DNA from: Methylophilaceae bacterium | Lineage (GTDB): Bacteria; Pseudomonadota; Gammaproteobacteria; Burkholderiales; Methylophilaceae | Length of the DNA stretch: 64,000 nt | Assembly: GCA_028342535.1 (NCBI GenBank) | Contig: JAOLWQ010000001.1 | Span: 310,001-374,000 of the forward strand | Direction: 5' to 3' | Notes under the pieces: model-generated | Database searches by the model: none | The model's input: only the letters and a program-made list of their open reading frames with translations | Told to the model about the DNA's origin: nothing | Program-made: the position numbers and the translations under genes | Part shown: piece by piece, positions 27,995 through 36,753 of the stretch | How positions within the stretch are numbered: the stretch's first letter is position 1 | How the letters are laid out: every line of letters starts with the position of its first letter

Positions 27995-29047
27995 TTAATC
28001 CAATACTGGAGTTGGCACTCTTATAAGAATTTCTTGTGAAAATTGCTTTAGTAGTTCTATTCTATTGTTTTCATATATTCTATTTATGACGAGCCTATGT
28101 GCCATAACCTCATGAAAAACATAATCAATATCAGTTGGTTCAATATGTGATCTATTATTTAACCATGCATTAACTTTTGCAGCTTTGATAAGCATGATCA
28201 TTCCTCTTGGACTTGCTCCCGCAACAATGAAGTCATTCATATCCACTTCTTTAATATTGATATTAAATTTTTCTGGGGCCTCAGTGGCTAACCATAAATT
28301 TTCTACATACTCTCTTATATGGCTACTAGCTTGAACTTCATTTTGTATTGCAATAGATACTTTATTAAGCTCTTTGCAGTTAAAGTTAGCTGTAGGAATA
28401 TCTTCAACTAATTTACTAGTATCTTGGAATCTACTATCAAAAATTATTGAATCACGTAATTTTTTATCTTTCGGAGCTTCGATTGAAATTTCCATCATAA
28501 ATCTATCACGTGCTGCAGCTGGAAGTTCAAAAGTCTCATTCTTTTCTACCTGATTTCGATCTGCGAAAACAACCATATTTGGCAAAAATATATCTTTATT
28601 AAATGCACTAATTGATTTTTCTGTCATTGCCCTTAAAAGTAATGAATGGACCTGAGGCCTTGCTCTATTAATTTCATTAAAAAAGAATATTGATAAATCT
28701 TCACCTTTTTTAAGGAGAGGTCCTTTGGAGATATTTGGTTTTCCTTCGGCATTAATGGATGCATGATAAATAATATCATTCGGCATTAAGTCAACAGTCC
28801 CTTCTACTCGCTCATACTCTCCACCAATTAATTTGGTAATTACTTGTAATAAAGTTGTTTTACCAACCCCTACGCCACCTTCTAGCAATACATGACCTCT
28901 AGAAAACAGGCTAATAATGATTAGTTTTATTGCTTTTTCTTGTCCTAAAATAATCTTATTTGCGTCTAATTGAATTTTATCAGCATGGTCACGCCATTGT
29001 TTAATTATTGGATTTGATGATTCATTATTTGAATTATTTTCACTCAA
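27995..29047 (-). CDS. mxaR: MxaR: MoxR-family AAA+ ATPase
   Basis: A 350-residue AAA+ chaperone, first gene of mxaRSACKL. Walker A is GGVGVGKTT (57-65). The Walker B region reads IFFFNEINRARPQ (120-132), where most MoxR proteins have ADEINRA; the aspartate is replaced by Asn124 while Glu125 is kept. Sensor and arginine-finger regions (AAARDRFMMEI, GASPRGMIML) are present. The usual neighbours mxaFJGI are not upstream; instead a SulP transporter gene ends 78 bp before it. Likely promoter described separately. Confidence 0.85.
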   Translation of the reverse strand: MSENNSNNESSNPIIKQWRDHADKIQLDANKIILGQEKAIKLIIISLFSRGHVLLEGGVGVGKTTLLQVITKLIGGEYERVEGTVDLMPNDIIYHASINAEGKPNISKGPLLKKGEDLSIFFFNEINRARPQVHSLLLRAMTEKSISAFNKDIFLPNMVVFADRNQVEKNETFELPAAARDRFMMEISIEAPKDKKLRDSIIFDSRFQDTSKLVEDIPTANFNCKELNKVSIAIQNEVQASSHIREYVENLWLATEAPEKFNINIKEVDMNDFIVAGASPRGMIMLIKAAKVNAWLNNRSHIEPTDIDYVFHEVMAHRLVINRIYENNRIELLKQFSQEILIRVPTPVLD

Positions 29048-29110
29048 AAGATTTTATATCCTTTTAAAATTAAATTTTTATTCTATAAGCTAATTGTTAT
29101 TTCATTCGTA

Positions 29111-29119
29111 AGTATAGCA
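29111..29119 (-). promoter_or_regulatory. Candidate extended -10 promoter of mxaRSACKL
   Basis: On the reverse strand the spacer between the SulP gene and mxaR holds TGCTATACT, an extended -10 (TG-N-TATACT), 63 bp upstream of the mxaR ATG. The corresponding -35 would fall in the SulP 3' end and is not consensus, which extended -10 promoters tolerate. It suggests mxaRSACKL can be expressed independently of the transporter. Confidence 0.45.
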
Positions 29120-29125
29120 AAAGTT

Positions 29126-30649
29126 TTAACTTAATTTATCATCTGCAATATGGTATTTAGGATCTTCAAGTACATTTATTTCTACCATTTTTTTTGCGCT
29201 TTCTAAAACTTCTAAGCAGTCTGGGCTTAAATGAACAAGGTGCAATTTTTTGCCAGCTAATTTATATTTGTTTGCTAAATTATCAATTGCCATTAGGGCG
29301 GAATGGTCAGCTACTTTAGATAACTTAAAGTCGATAATAACTTCTTTCGGATCTTCCTTGATTTTAAATAATTCATTAAAGTTTTTAACTGACGCAAAGA
29401 AAAGCGTACCCTTAAGCTCGTATATTTTCCAACCTTTTTTATTTTTTGAAGTTATAACTTCAATTATTCTTGCATGCTCCCATGCAAATACCAGTGCTGA
29501 TACAATAACTCCTAAAATAACTGCTATTGCTAAATCTGCAACAATGGTTACTGCTCCTACAAGTAAACCAACAAAAATATCTTTTGTAGGAACTTTCCCA
29601 AATAATCTTAGACTACCCCATTCAAAAGTCTTTTCAGCAACTACAAACATAACGCCAATTAAAGCAGCTAAAGGAATCATTTCAATCCATTTAGAAAGAA
29701 ATAAAACAAAAGATGCTAGAAATACTGCTGTAGCAATTCCAGATAATCGTTTAACAGCACCATTATTTATATTAATCATACTTTGACCAATCATCGCACA
29801 GCCACCCATACCACCAAAGAAGCCAGTTACAATATTGGCAAATCCTTGCGCCATTGATTCTTTGTTCGGTCTCCCTCTGGTATCGGTCATATCATCAATT
29901 AAATTTAATGTAAGAAGTGATTCTATTAAACCAATAGCAGCTAATAAAAAAGCATAAGGTAATATGATTTTAAAGGTCTCTAAATTTATGGGGACTAGTG
30001 GAAAATTGAAATTAGGAATACCGCCAGCAATTGAGCCTAAATCTCCAACTGTTTTACTATCAATACCGAAAAATGAAACAATACTTGTAGTAAAAATGAT
30101 TGCAGCAAGTGTTGATGGAATAGTTTTAGTTATTTTTGGGAAGATATAAATAATAGTAACAGTCAGAATAATTAGACTTAGCATAATATAAAGAGGTAAA
30201 CCTTCCATCCAAATAGATATTCCTTGGCTATTAATAGTTTTAAAGTGATTAAATTGTGCAATAAATATAACAATTGCTAACCCATTTACAAATCCAAGCA
30301 TCACTGGATAAGGAACCATACGAATAAATTTACCTAATTTAAAAAGAGCAAAAATTATTTGTAATAACCCCATCATTATTACAGTAAAAAAGAGATATTC
30401 AGCACCATGCTGAACTACTAGTGAAACCATTACAACGGCGAGAGCCCCAGTTGCACCTGATACCATTCCAGGTCGACCACCAAATATAGAGGTAATCAAA
30501 CAAATTATTATGGCAGCATAAAGACCTGTAAGAGGGGAGACTTGAGCAATAAGGGCAAATGCAATTGCTTCAGGAACCATAGCTAATGCGACTGTTAAAC
30601 CACTTAATATGTTAGTTTTAATTTCTGGAAAATTATACGAGGATGACAT
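29126..30649 (-). CDS. SulP-family inorganic anion transporter
   Basis: A 507-residue permease with the SulP core of about 10-12 helices (GLTVALAMVPEAIAFALIAQVSPLTGLYAAII at its start is the family signature) and a C-terminal STAS domain (from about 405, with VIIDFKLSKVADHSALMAID). Members transport sulfate, bicarbonate or other anions; the transported ion cannot be read off. No carbonic anhydrase is attached or adjacent. It precedes mxaR on the same strand by 78 bp. Confidence 0.9.
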   Translation of the reverse strand: MSSSYNFPEIKTNILSGLTVALAMVPEAIAFALIAQVSPLTGLYAAIIICLITSIFGGRPGMVSGATGALAVVMVSLVVQHGAEYLFFTVIMMGLLQIIFALFKLGKFIRMVPYPVMLGFVNGLAIVIFIAQFNHFKTINSQGISIWMEGLPLYIMLSLIILTVTIIYIFPKITKTIPSTLAAIIFTTSIVSFFGIDSKTVGDLGSIAGGIPNFNFPLVPINLETFKIILPYAFLLAAIGLIESLLTLNLIDDMTDTRGRPNKESMAQGFANIVTGFFGGMGGCAMIGQSMININNGAVKRLSGIATAVFLASFVLFLSKWIEMIPLAALIGVMFVVAEKTFEWGSLRLFGKVPTKDIFVGLLVGAVTIVADLAIAVILGVIVSALVFAWEHARIIEVITSKNKKGWKIYELKGTLFFASVKNFNELFKIKEDPKEVIIDFKLSKVADHSALMAIDNLANKYKLAGKKLHLVHLSPDCLEVLESAKKMVEINVLEDPKYHIADDKLS

Positions 30650-30831
30650 TTAAATTATTTGCTTTCTTAAGATTTTATTTAATAAAATAGGACGTCACAA
30701 CTTAACACATTTAATTGTTTGGGAAAAAATAGTTTTTAAAAAAATAGCTGGGTATGAATTCCATTTTATTGTAACATTTCTAGAATAAGAGTAAATTGTG
30801 GTTATATTTATAATTTATATGTGGGGCTATT
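30650..30831. other. Longest intergenic region: divergent control spacer
   Basis: About 180 bp between the divergent SulP gene and a 65-residue ORF. It holds a TATAAT at 30809-30814, 18 bp before the small ORF, with no good -35. No RNA fold or gene is evident; it is simple AT-rich DNA. Confidence 0.5.
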
Positions 30832-31029
30832 ATGTATACAGAAGAGCATACTAAAATATTAATTGATATTGCAACACTTCTTGACCTTGAGTTTAAAGAA
30901 GTTGAAAAGTTTATGGAGTTAATGCTTGGTGGTTATAATTTTGAAGATGGAGTTAATGGTTGTTCGTTAACAACAGCAGAATGTAAATTAATTTTAGATG
31001 AGATACAAAAAAGAAAGCCAAAATCCTAA
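30832..31029 (+). CDS. Small hypothetical protein (65 residues)
   Basis: An acidic, helical 65-residue protein, with no signal peptide or membrane segment, containing LDLEFKEVEKFMELMLGGYNFEDGV and a single Cys in NGCSLTTAECKLILDEI (two cysteines at C44 and C51 flank SLTTAE). A GGGG tract precedes the ATG by about 6 bp. Codon use and amino-acid make-up look like a real gene, and the next gene is convergent 26 bp away. I do not recognise the family. Confidence 0.6.
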   Translation: MYTEEHTKILIDIATLLDLEFKEVEKFMELMLGGYNFEDGVNGCSLTTAECKLILDEIQKRKPKS

Positions 31030-31055
31030 AATTTATAACGTCTGAGATTATATTT

Positions 31056-32048
31056 TTATTTTAGGTTATTATTTTTTTTAATTTCTTTTGCCATCATAAG
31101 GCCTGCCTCAAAAGCACTTTCGATTCTTCCATGGATGAACCAGTCACCGCATGAGGCAAGTTTATTCTCATAGTCTATGAATAAATTTGATTTAGGTTGT
31201 TTGCATATGTTTGCATATTTCCAAGCATGAAGGGCAACATGATCTGCTTGATCTGTATCATAGCCAATAATTTCGGAAGTTTCTTTAGTTAAGTAAGAAA
31301 TAACATCCTGAGATTCATCAGATAAGTGCTTTTCTGCCCAAGCATTAGTAGAGTGAACTAGCATAGAAAACGATTTTACCCTGTCTGGCTTAGAGCTATT
31401 AACTGAAACCCAGCTTATATCAGCATCACTTATAAGTGCTGCATCCCATAATAATGGGAGTTCTTTCTTAAATCCAAGCATTAAAGAAAAACAACCAACC
31501 ATTTTTTTATTCATTAATTCATTATGATATTTAAAATAACCCGGAAGAATTTTTGCAGATTGAATTGCAGGGGCGGTAGATATAACCCAATCAAATTCTC
31601 CTAAATTATTTAAATTGTCATCAAATAACTCCCAACCATAATTAGTATTTTTAATAATTTTACTAATTTTGACGTTTAATTTAATATTAAGCCCTTTAGA
31701 TAAATACTCAGGTATTGAATTCATCCCAGGTACGCCAACATAATGAGGGTATTCTGAGTCCCAAGTCACACTTCTTAGTATTTTATTCTTTTTAAATTCC
31801 GCAAAGCGTGCATCCCATCGTTTAATTATATTTTTTCTTATTAATGGCTCTATAAATTCTTTAAAGCTTTTAGTTTTAGCTGTAAAAAATTGCGCACCGT
31901 GATCAAATTCATATGGCCCAGAACGACGTAAAGCCATTCTGCCGCCCAAACCTCGGCTTTTTTCAAATAGTGATATGTTAGCAATATCTTTAAGATTTTG
32001 TGCAATAGTTATTGCAGAAATGCCAGCACCGATAATAGCAATTTTCAT
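31056..32048 (-). CDS. Renalase-like FAD/NAD(P)-dependent oxidoreductase
   Basis: A 330-residue flavoprotein. The N-terminal Rossmann motif IAIIGAGISAITIAQNL (residues 3-19), the EKSRGLGGRMALRR segment and the FDHGAQFFTAK stretch are typical of the amine-oxidase/renalase-like family, common in cyanobacteria and proteobacteria. WKYANICKQP and the ending GDWFIHGRIESAFEAGLMMAKEI complete the FAD site. The reaction is unknown; renalase proper oxidises dihydro-NAD isomers. Confidence 0.8.
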   Translation of the reverse strand: MKIAIIGAGISAITIAQNLKDIANISLFEKSRGLGGRMALRRSGPYEFDHGAQFFTAKTKSFKEFIEPLIRKNIIKRWDARFAEFKKNKILRSVTWDSEYPHYVGVPGMNSIPEYLSKGLNIKLNVKISKIIKNTNYGWELFDDNLNNLGEFDWVISTAPAIQSAKILPGYFKYHNELMNKKMVGCFSLMLGFKKELPLLWDAALISDADISWVSVNSSKPDRVKSFSMLVHSTNAWAEKHLSDESQDVISYLTKETSEIIGYDTDQADHVALHAWKYANICKQPKSNLFIDYENKLASCGDWFIHGRIESAFEAGLMMAKEIKKNNNLK

Positions 32049-32055
32049 TTATAGT

Positions 32056-32133
32056 TTATTTTTTAAAGATAATCCAAATTAAAAAGACTATAACTACGAT
32101 TATCATTCCGATTATATTAATATCCAAAAGCAT
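32056..32133 (-). CDS. Candidate 25-residue membrane microprotein
   Basis: An ORF of 25 codons plus TAA, too short for ordinary gene calling. The product starts MLLDINIIG, continues with one hydrophobic helix (IIVVIVFLIWII) and ends with FKK, a positive-inside tail. A GGGAG Shine-Dalgarno-like segment stands about 7 bp before the ATG. It lies in the 189-bp gap between the flavoprotein gene and tRNA-Ser. Such single-helix peptides often stabilise membrane complexes; whether this is expressed is untested. Confidence 0.45.
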   Translation of the reverse strand: MLLDINIIGMIIVVIVFLIWIIFKK

Positions 32134-32201
32134 TTTTTAGCTCCCTAGTTAGGTTAATATTAGAACATTTTATGATAAGTTTTTAATGAAATAGGAAAGA
32201 A

Positions 32202-32223
32202 GCCCATATACTAATTATAGGGC
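32202..32223 (-). terminator. Possible terminator after tRNA-Ser
   Basis: Reverse strand: GCCCTATA, a 5-nt loop, then TATA-T-GGGC, forming an eight-pair stem with one bulged base, followed by a pyrimidine-rich TTCTTTCC. It begins about 15 bp after the tRNA-Ser CCA end. The stem is modest and the tail is not a clean T-run. Confidence 0.35.
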
Positions 32224-32237
32224 ATCAAACAAAATAA

Positions 32238-32330
32238 TGGCGGAGAGTGAGGGATTCGAACCCTCGATACAGGTTAACCCCGTATACCTCCTTAGCAGGG
32301 AGGCGCTTTCAACCACTCAGCCAACTCTCC
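32238..32330 (-). tRNA. tRNA-Ser (anticodon GCT)
   Basis: A 93-nt class II tRNA with encoded CCA. Acceptor stem GGAGAGT/ACTCTCC with discriminator G; anticodon stem CCTCC/GGAGG with loop CTGCTAA, anticodon GCT, reading AGU and AGC; a long variable arm (TATACGGGGTTAACCTGTA); and T arm GAGGG-TTCGAAT-CCCTC. Confidence 0.95.
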
Positions 32331-32342
32331 GAATATGGCGGT

Positions 32343-32371
32343 ACAATACTTTAAATAATTTTATAAATCAA
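32343..32371 (-). promoter_or_regulatory. Candidate sigma-70 promoter for tRNA-Ser
   Basis: On the reverse strand TTGATT (32366-32371) and TATTGT (32343-32348) are spaced by exactly 17 bp, with the -10 ending 12 bp before the tRNA 5' end. It lies immediately after the lysC stop. Confidence 0.5.
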
Positions 32372-32373
32372 TA

Positions 32374-33600
32374 TTAGTTATCAGCAAGATTAAAAGCTTT
32401 ATGCAATGATTTTACAGCTTTATTTAAAGATTTTTCCTCTATAATTATAGAAATTTTAATTTCACTTGTTGAGATAGTACTAATATTAATACCTTCTTCT
32501 GCCAAAGCCCTAAACATTTTACTTGCAACTCCAGGATTTGATCGCATACCAACACCAACTATTGATAATTTTGCAATTTTATTATTACCACGTATCTCTC
32601 TGGCTTTAACATGCACCTTTACTTTTTTATTAAGAATATCTAAGGTTTTAGTCATATCATTTTTATGAACAGTAAATGTGAAGTCTGTTAAACTATCTCG
32701 TCCAATATTTTGAATAATCATATCTACATCTATTTTGGCATCAGCAACAGGACCCAAAATTTGATAAGCTATACCTGGCATATCAGGTACTCCTAATACT
32801 GAAAGTTCTGCTTCATCTTTTACAAAAGCAATCCCTGAAATAATTGGGTTTTCCATATTTTTTTTATCCTCATATGTAATGATTGTTCCATTTCCAGCTG
32901 TTTCAAAACTGGAAAGAACTCTTAGTTTAACTTTATATTTTCCAGCAAACTCTACTGCACGTGTTTGAAGAACTTTTGATCCTAAGCTAGCCATTTCTAA
33001 CATTTCTTCAAAAGTGATCGAATCTAATTTTCTTGCTTCAGCGACTACTCTTGGATCAGTTGTATATATACCATCAACATCAGTATATATTTGGCACTCG
33101 TCAGCCTTGATTGATGCAGCTAAAGCAACTGCAGTAGTATCTGATCCACCTCTACCCAGAGTAGTTATATTACCTTCACTGTCTGTTCCTTGAAATCCAG
33201 CAACCACAACTACAAAGCCTTCTTTTAAATCTTTTTTAATTATTTTTGAATCAATATTTTCAATACGAGCCTTGGTGTGTGATTTATTTGTAAGGATTTT
33301 TACTTGATGACCGGCATAACTTTTAGCCTTAATTCCTAAATTTATTAATGCTAAAGCAGTAAGCCCACTTGTTACTTGTTCACCAGTTGATACAATACTA
33401 TCCATTTCGCGTGGGTCAGGGGAGCTCATCATTTCTTCAGCTAAATTAATTAATTTATTTGTTTCCCCAGACATCGCTGATACAACAACAACAATTTTAT
33501 GTCCTTGTGATGCAAATTTTGCAACTTTTTCTGCAACAGCTTTTATCCTTATGGGATTTGCTACTGATGTCCCACCAAATTTTTGAACAAGAATTGACAT
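32374..33600 (-). CDS. lysC: Aspartokinase
   Basis: First step of the aspartate family (lysine, threonine, methionine): phosphorylates aspartate. The kinase domain starts VQKFGGTSVANPIRI and contains VTSGLTALAL, TLGRGGSDTTAVALAA and the YTDVDGIYTTDPR loop. Two C-terminal ACT domains follow (SVLGVPDMPGIAYQIL and LSIVGVGMRSNPGVASKMFRALA), the sites for lysine/threonine feedback. The 408 residues equal the usual mono-functional enzyme. It follows alaS by 10 bp, a common betaproteobacterial pair. Confidence 0.96.
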   Translation of the reverse strand: MSILVQKFGGTSVANPIRIKAVAEKVAKFASQGHKIVVVVSAMSGETNKLINLAEEMMSSPDPREMDSIVSTGEQVTSGLTALALINLGIKAKSYAGHQVKILTNKSHTKARIENIDSKIIKKDLKEGFVVVVAGFQGTDSEGNITTLGRGGSDTTAVALAASIKADECQIYTDVDGIYTTDPRVVAEARKLDSITFEEMLEMASLGSKVLQTRAVEFAGKYKVKLRVLSSFETAGNGTIITYEDKKNMENPIISGIAFVKDEAELSVLGVPDMPGIAYQILGPVADAKIDVDMIIQNIGRDSLTDFTFTVHKNDMTKTLDILNKKVKVHVKAREIRGNNKIAKLSIVGVGMRSNPGVASKMFRALAEEGINISTISTSEIKISIIIEEKSLNKAVKSLHKAFNLADN

Positions 33601-33610
33601 AATATATAGT

Positions 33611-36247
33611 TTATTTCTTAAGATTTTCTTTGATAAGATTCATTGCTTCTGGAATTTTATTAATTTTAGTGCCTCCAGCCATTGCCATATTTTTCCTTCC
33701 ACCACCTTTTCCACCTACTTTTTCTCCTAGCATTTTTGCTATTGCTCCTGCATCTATTGAGTTTGTTAAATCATCCGTCACACCAATTGCAAAAGAAATT
33801 TTATCTTCAGTAACTGTGCAGAGTATTATAACGGCACTTTTAAGAATATTTTTTAATTTATCAATCATTTCTCTTAGTTGGTTTGTATCTTGATTATCAA
33901 TTACTTCTGCTAAGAAAGAATAATTTTTTATGTTAATGACTTTTGTTGTAAGCTCATCCCCTTCATTTGAAGCAATTTTAGATTTTAAATCATAAATAAT
34001 TTTTTCATTTTCTTTAGTTTGAGATAAAAGTTGATTTAATTTATTAGGAATATCTTCAGTCCCAGTTTTTAGCTCTAATGCCAGTTTTTCTAATATGCTT
34101 TCTTGTTGCTCCATAATTTCAATTAAATTATAGCCAGTCGTAGCTTCAATTCTTCTTACTCCAGATGCAACACCTATTTCTGATTGAATTTTAAATAATC
34201 CAATATCACCTGTTTGACTTACATGGGTCCCACCACATAGTTCTGAACTATTTCCAATATTTAGCACTCGTACTTTTTCATCATACTTTTCCCCAAATAA
34301 CATCATTGCCCCTTCTTTTTGGGCTTCTTCTATTTTCATAAGTCTAGTTTGTGTTGATTGATTTTGTAAAATTTCGGAATTAACAATTAATTCCACCTCT
34401 TTAATCTCTGATGAAGTTAAAGCTTTATTATGAGAAAAATCGAAACGTGTTTTAACGCTATCAACTAAAGAACCTTTTTGTTCAACATGATCTCCGAGAA
34501 CAATTTTTAGTGCTTTATGAAGAAGGTGAGTAGCAGAATGGTTTCTTTTAATATTGCTTCGATGGGCAATATTAATAGTGGCACTACCTTTATCTTTCAA
34601 ATTTAAGCTACCCGATTTAACATAGCCTGTGTGACCAAAAATATTACCTTTAATTTTATAGGTATCCCTCACAATAAATTCAGAATTATTACCTTCTATT
34701 ATTCCAATATCTCCAACTTGACCGCCAGATTCAGCATAAAAAGGAGTTTGATTTAGAATAACAGTACCCTCATCACCTTCTATTAAAGTTTTACTTGGAA
34801 TATTACCTTTAAATATACCCTCAATTCTTACTTCCGCCTGATTCTGTTCATAACCAATAAATATTGTATCTTTACCTGCATAATCGAGCACAAGCTTGTT
34901 TGTAAATTTTCCTGCTTCACGAGCTCGTTTTTTCTGGTTTTCCATTTCTATTTCAAATTCTTTTTCATTTACAGTTAAATTATGCTCTCTACAAACATCT
35001 GCAGTTAAGTCTAATGGGAAACCAAAAGTATCATGAAGTTTAAAGGCTAAAATTCCAGGTAATATTTTTTTCTTTTCACTGGCTATATTTTTTATTGAAT
35101 TTTCGAGAATTATCATTCCATTCTCAATAGTCTCAAAGAATCGCTCTTCTTCCAATTTTATTTCACTCATTATTTTTTTTGTCTTGGCGTCATTGATTGG
35201 GTAAGCAGACTTCATTAACTCGATTAAAGTGGGAACCATTTTGGAAAAGAATACACTCCTGCAGCCTAATTTATAACCATGACGTATTGCTCTTCTAATA
35301 ATTCGTCTGAGTACATAACCCCTACCTTCGTTTGCGGGCATGACTCCGTCTGATATTAAGAATGTTGCCGCACGTATATGATCTGCGAGAACTTTTAAGG
35401 ATGGATGCTCTTCATCTTTAACTTTAGTTACTTCCATAGCTTTATCAATTAGTGCTCGAAATAAATCAATTTCATAATTTGAATGTACGTTTTGAAGGAC
35501 AGCTGTAATTCTTTCCAAACCCATCCCAGTATCTACAGCTGGTTTTGGCAAATCTTTCATTACCCCACTTTCTTCACGATTATATTGCATGAATACTAAG
35601 TTCCAAATTTCAATATAACGATCACCTTCTTCATCTTTTGATCCTGGAGGCCCTCCAGGAATTAAATCTCCATGATCATAAAATATTTCAGTACATGGTC
35701 CGCAAGGCCCTGTATCACCCATCATCCAAAAGTTATCTGATGCATATTTAGATCCTTTATTGTCACCAATACGGATAATTTTTTTATTAGAGAGTCCGAT
35801 TATTTTTGACCATATGTCATAAGTCTCTTGGTCATCTTTGTAGACTGTAACTAACAATCTATCTTCCGGTACTCGATATATTTTGGTTAAAAGTTCCCAA
35901 GCATATAGAATTGCTTCTTTTTTAAAGTAGTCTCCAAAACTGAAATTCCCTAACATCTCAAAGAAGGTATGATGTCTAGCTGTGTAGCCAACATTTTCCA
36001 GGTCATTATGTTTGCCTCCAGCACGGACACATTTTTGACTTGATGTAGCAGTTTTATATTTTTGATTTTCAATACCTAGAAATACATCTTTAAATTGATT
36101 CATTCCAGCATTTGTGAATAAAAGGGTAGCGTCTCCATGAGGGATAAGACTGCTCGATGCAACAACTTTGTGCCCTTTGTTTTTAAAAAAATTTAAAAAC
36201 AAAGATCTAATTTCTTCTGTTGTGATTATTTGTTTTTTTGTTGTCAT
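33611..36247 (-). CDS. alaS: Alanine--tRNA ligase
   Basis: An 878-residue class II synthetase with all domains: catalytic (FTNAGMNQFKDVFLG and GDTGPCGPCTEIFYD), tRNA-recognition, the editing domain with HSATHLLHKAL and the CGGTH zinc motif, and the C-Ala domain ending in GGKGGGRKNMAMAGG. It corrects serine and glycine mischarging. The start overlaps the recX stop by 4 bp, giving the conserved recA-recX-alaS order. Confidence 0.97.
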   Translation of the reverse strand: MTTKKQIITTEEIRSLFLNFFKNKGHKVVASSSLIPHGDATLLFTNAGMNQFKDVFLGIENQKYKTATSSQKCVRAGGKHNDLENVGYTARHHTFFEMLGNFSFGDYFKKEAILYAWELLTKIYRVPEDRLLVTVYKDDQETYDIWSKIIGLSNKKIIRIGDNKGSKYASDNFWMMGDTGPCGPCTEIFYDHGDLIPGGPPGSKDEEGDRYIEIWNLVFMQYNREESGVMKDLPKPAVDTGMGLERITAVLQNVHSNYEIDLFRALIDKAMEVTKVKDEEHPSLKVLADHIRAATFLISDGVMPANEGRGYVLRRIIRRAIRHGYKLGCRSVFFSKMVPTLIELMKSAYPINDAKTKKIMSEIKLEEERFFETIENGMIILENSIKNIASEKKKILPGILAFKLHDTFGFPLDLTADVCREHNLTVNEKEFEIEMENQKKRAREAGKFTNKLVLDYAGKDTIFIGYEQNQAEVRIEGIFKGNIPSKTLIEGDEGTVILNQTPFYAESGGQVGDIGIIEGNNSEFIVRDTYKIKGNIFGHTGYVKSGSLNLKDKGSATINIAHRSNIKRNHSATHLLHKALKIVLGDHVEQKGSLVDSVKTRFDFSHNKALTSSEIKEVELIVNSEILQNQSTQTRLMKIEEAQKEGAMMLFGEKYDEKVRVLNIGNSSELCGGTHVSQTGDIGLFKIQSEIGVASGVRRIEATTGYNLIEIMEQQESILEKLALELKTGTEDIPNKLNQLLSQTKENEKIIYDLKSKIASNEGDELTTKVINIKNYSFLAEVIDNQDTNQLREMIDKLKNILKSAVIILCTVTEDKISFAIGVTDDLTNSIDAGAIAKMLGEKVGGKGGGRKNMAMAGGTKINKIPEAMNLIKENLKK

Positions 36248-36753
36248 ATTAATTCAGGTGATTTACCAGATAATATTTGATGAATTATTGCCACCTCAAT
36301 ACCTCTGCTTTGCAAAAATCTAATTTGCTTAGCTTTTTCATCAATTGTAATTGGAATCTGATTAAACTTTCTCTCCCATATTTTCTTAGCTAGTAAAAAT
36401 TCATCATCTTTAATATCTCTAAGAACTCGGGTTATTATTGATTCACTAACCCCGCGTAATTTTAGTTCATATGCAATCTTACGAGTACCAAATTTTCTTT
36501 TTTTTGATAATACAAATTGTTCAGAAAACCTTTCATCTGATAACCAATTTTTTTCTTCTAACTCATCTAAAACTAATTCTAAATCAGCTTTATTTAGCTC
36601 AAGCGACTCAGAGTAAACTAAAATTTTACGCCCTAGTTCGACTCTAGAATAATCTCTTTTACCCAAATAGTAGAGCGCTCTTTTTTTTAATTGAAGCTGA
36701 TTTTTATTGGAGTTATTCGTCAGCTTTACTATCTTCCTTAATTTCATTTTCAT
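36244..36753 (-). CDS. recX: RecA regulator RecX
   Basis: A 169-residue helical protein that modulates RecA filaments. Typical segments are [61 protein letters not shown] and the third helix repeat ([13 protein letters not shown]). No usable start codon exists downstream of the recA stop, so translation must begin inside recA: ATGs at 36753 and 36747 give a 35-41 bp overlap. This implies coupling to RecA translation. Confidence 0.88.
   Translation of the reverse strand: MKMKLRKIVKLTNNSNKNQLQLKKRALYYLGKRDYSRVELGRKILVYSESLELNKADLELVLDELEEKNWLSDERFSEQFVLSKKRKFGTRKIAYELKLRGVSESIITRVLRDIKDDEFLLAKKIWERKFNQIPITIDEKAKQIRFLQSRGIEVAIIHQILSGKSPELI

Noticed and set aside
23821..29047. Reading the VWA/MoxR cluster as a generic Bat aerotolerance operon
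   Set aside because: Six genes in R-S-A-C-K-L order, with a TPR protein between two VWA proteins and a signal-anchored protein after DUF58, fit mxa better; the Bat reading is kept as the alternative to test.
29250..29786. Forward-strand 178-residue ORF opposite the SulP gene
   Set aside because: It is antisense to a clear SulP coding region, with low-complexity serine/threonine-rich product and no ribosome site; a shadow frame.
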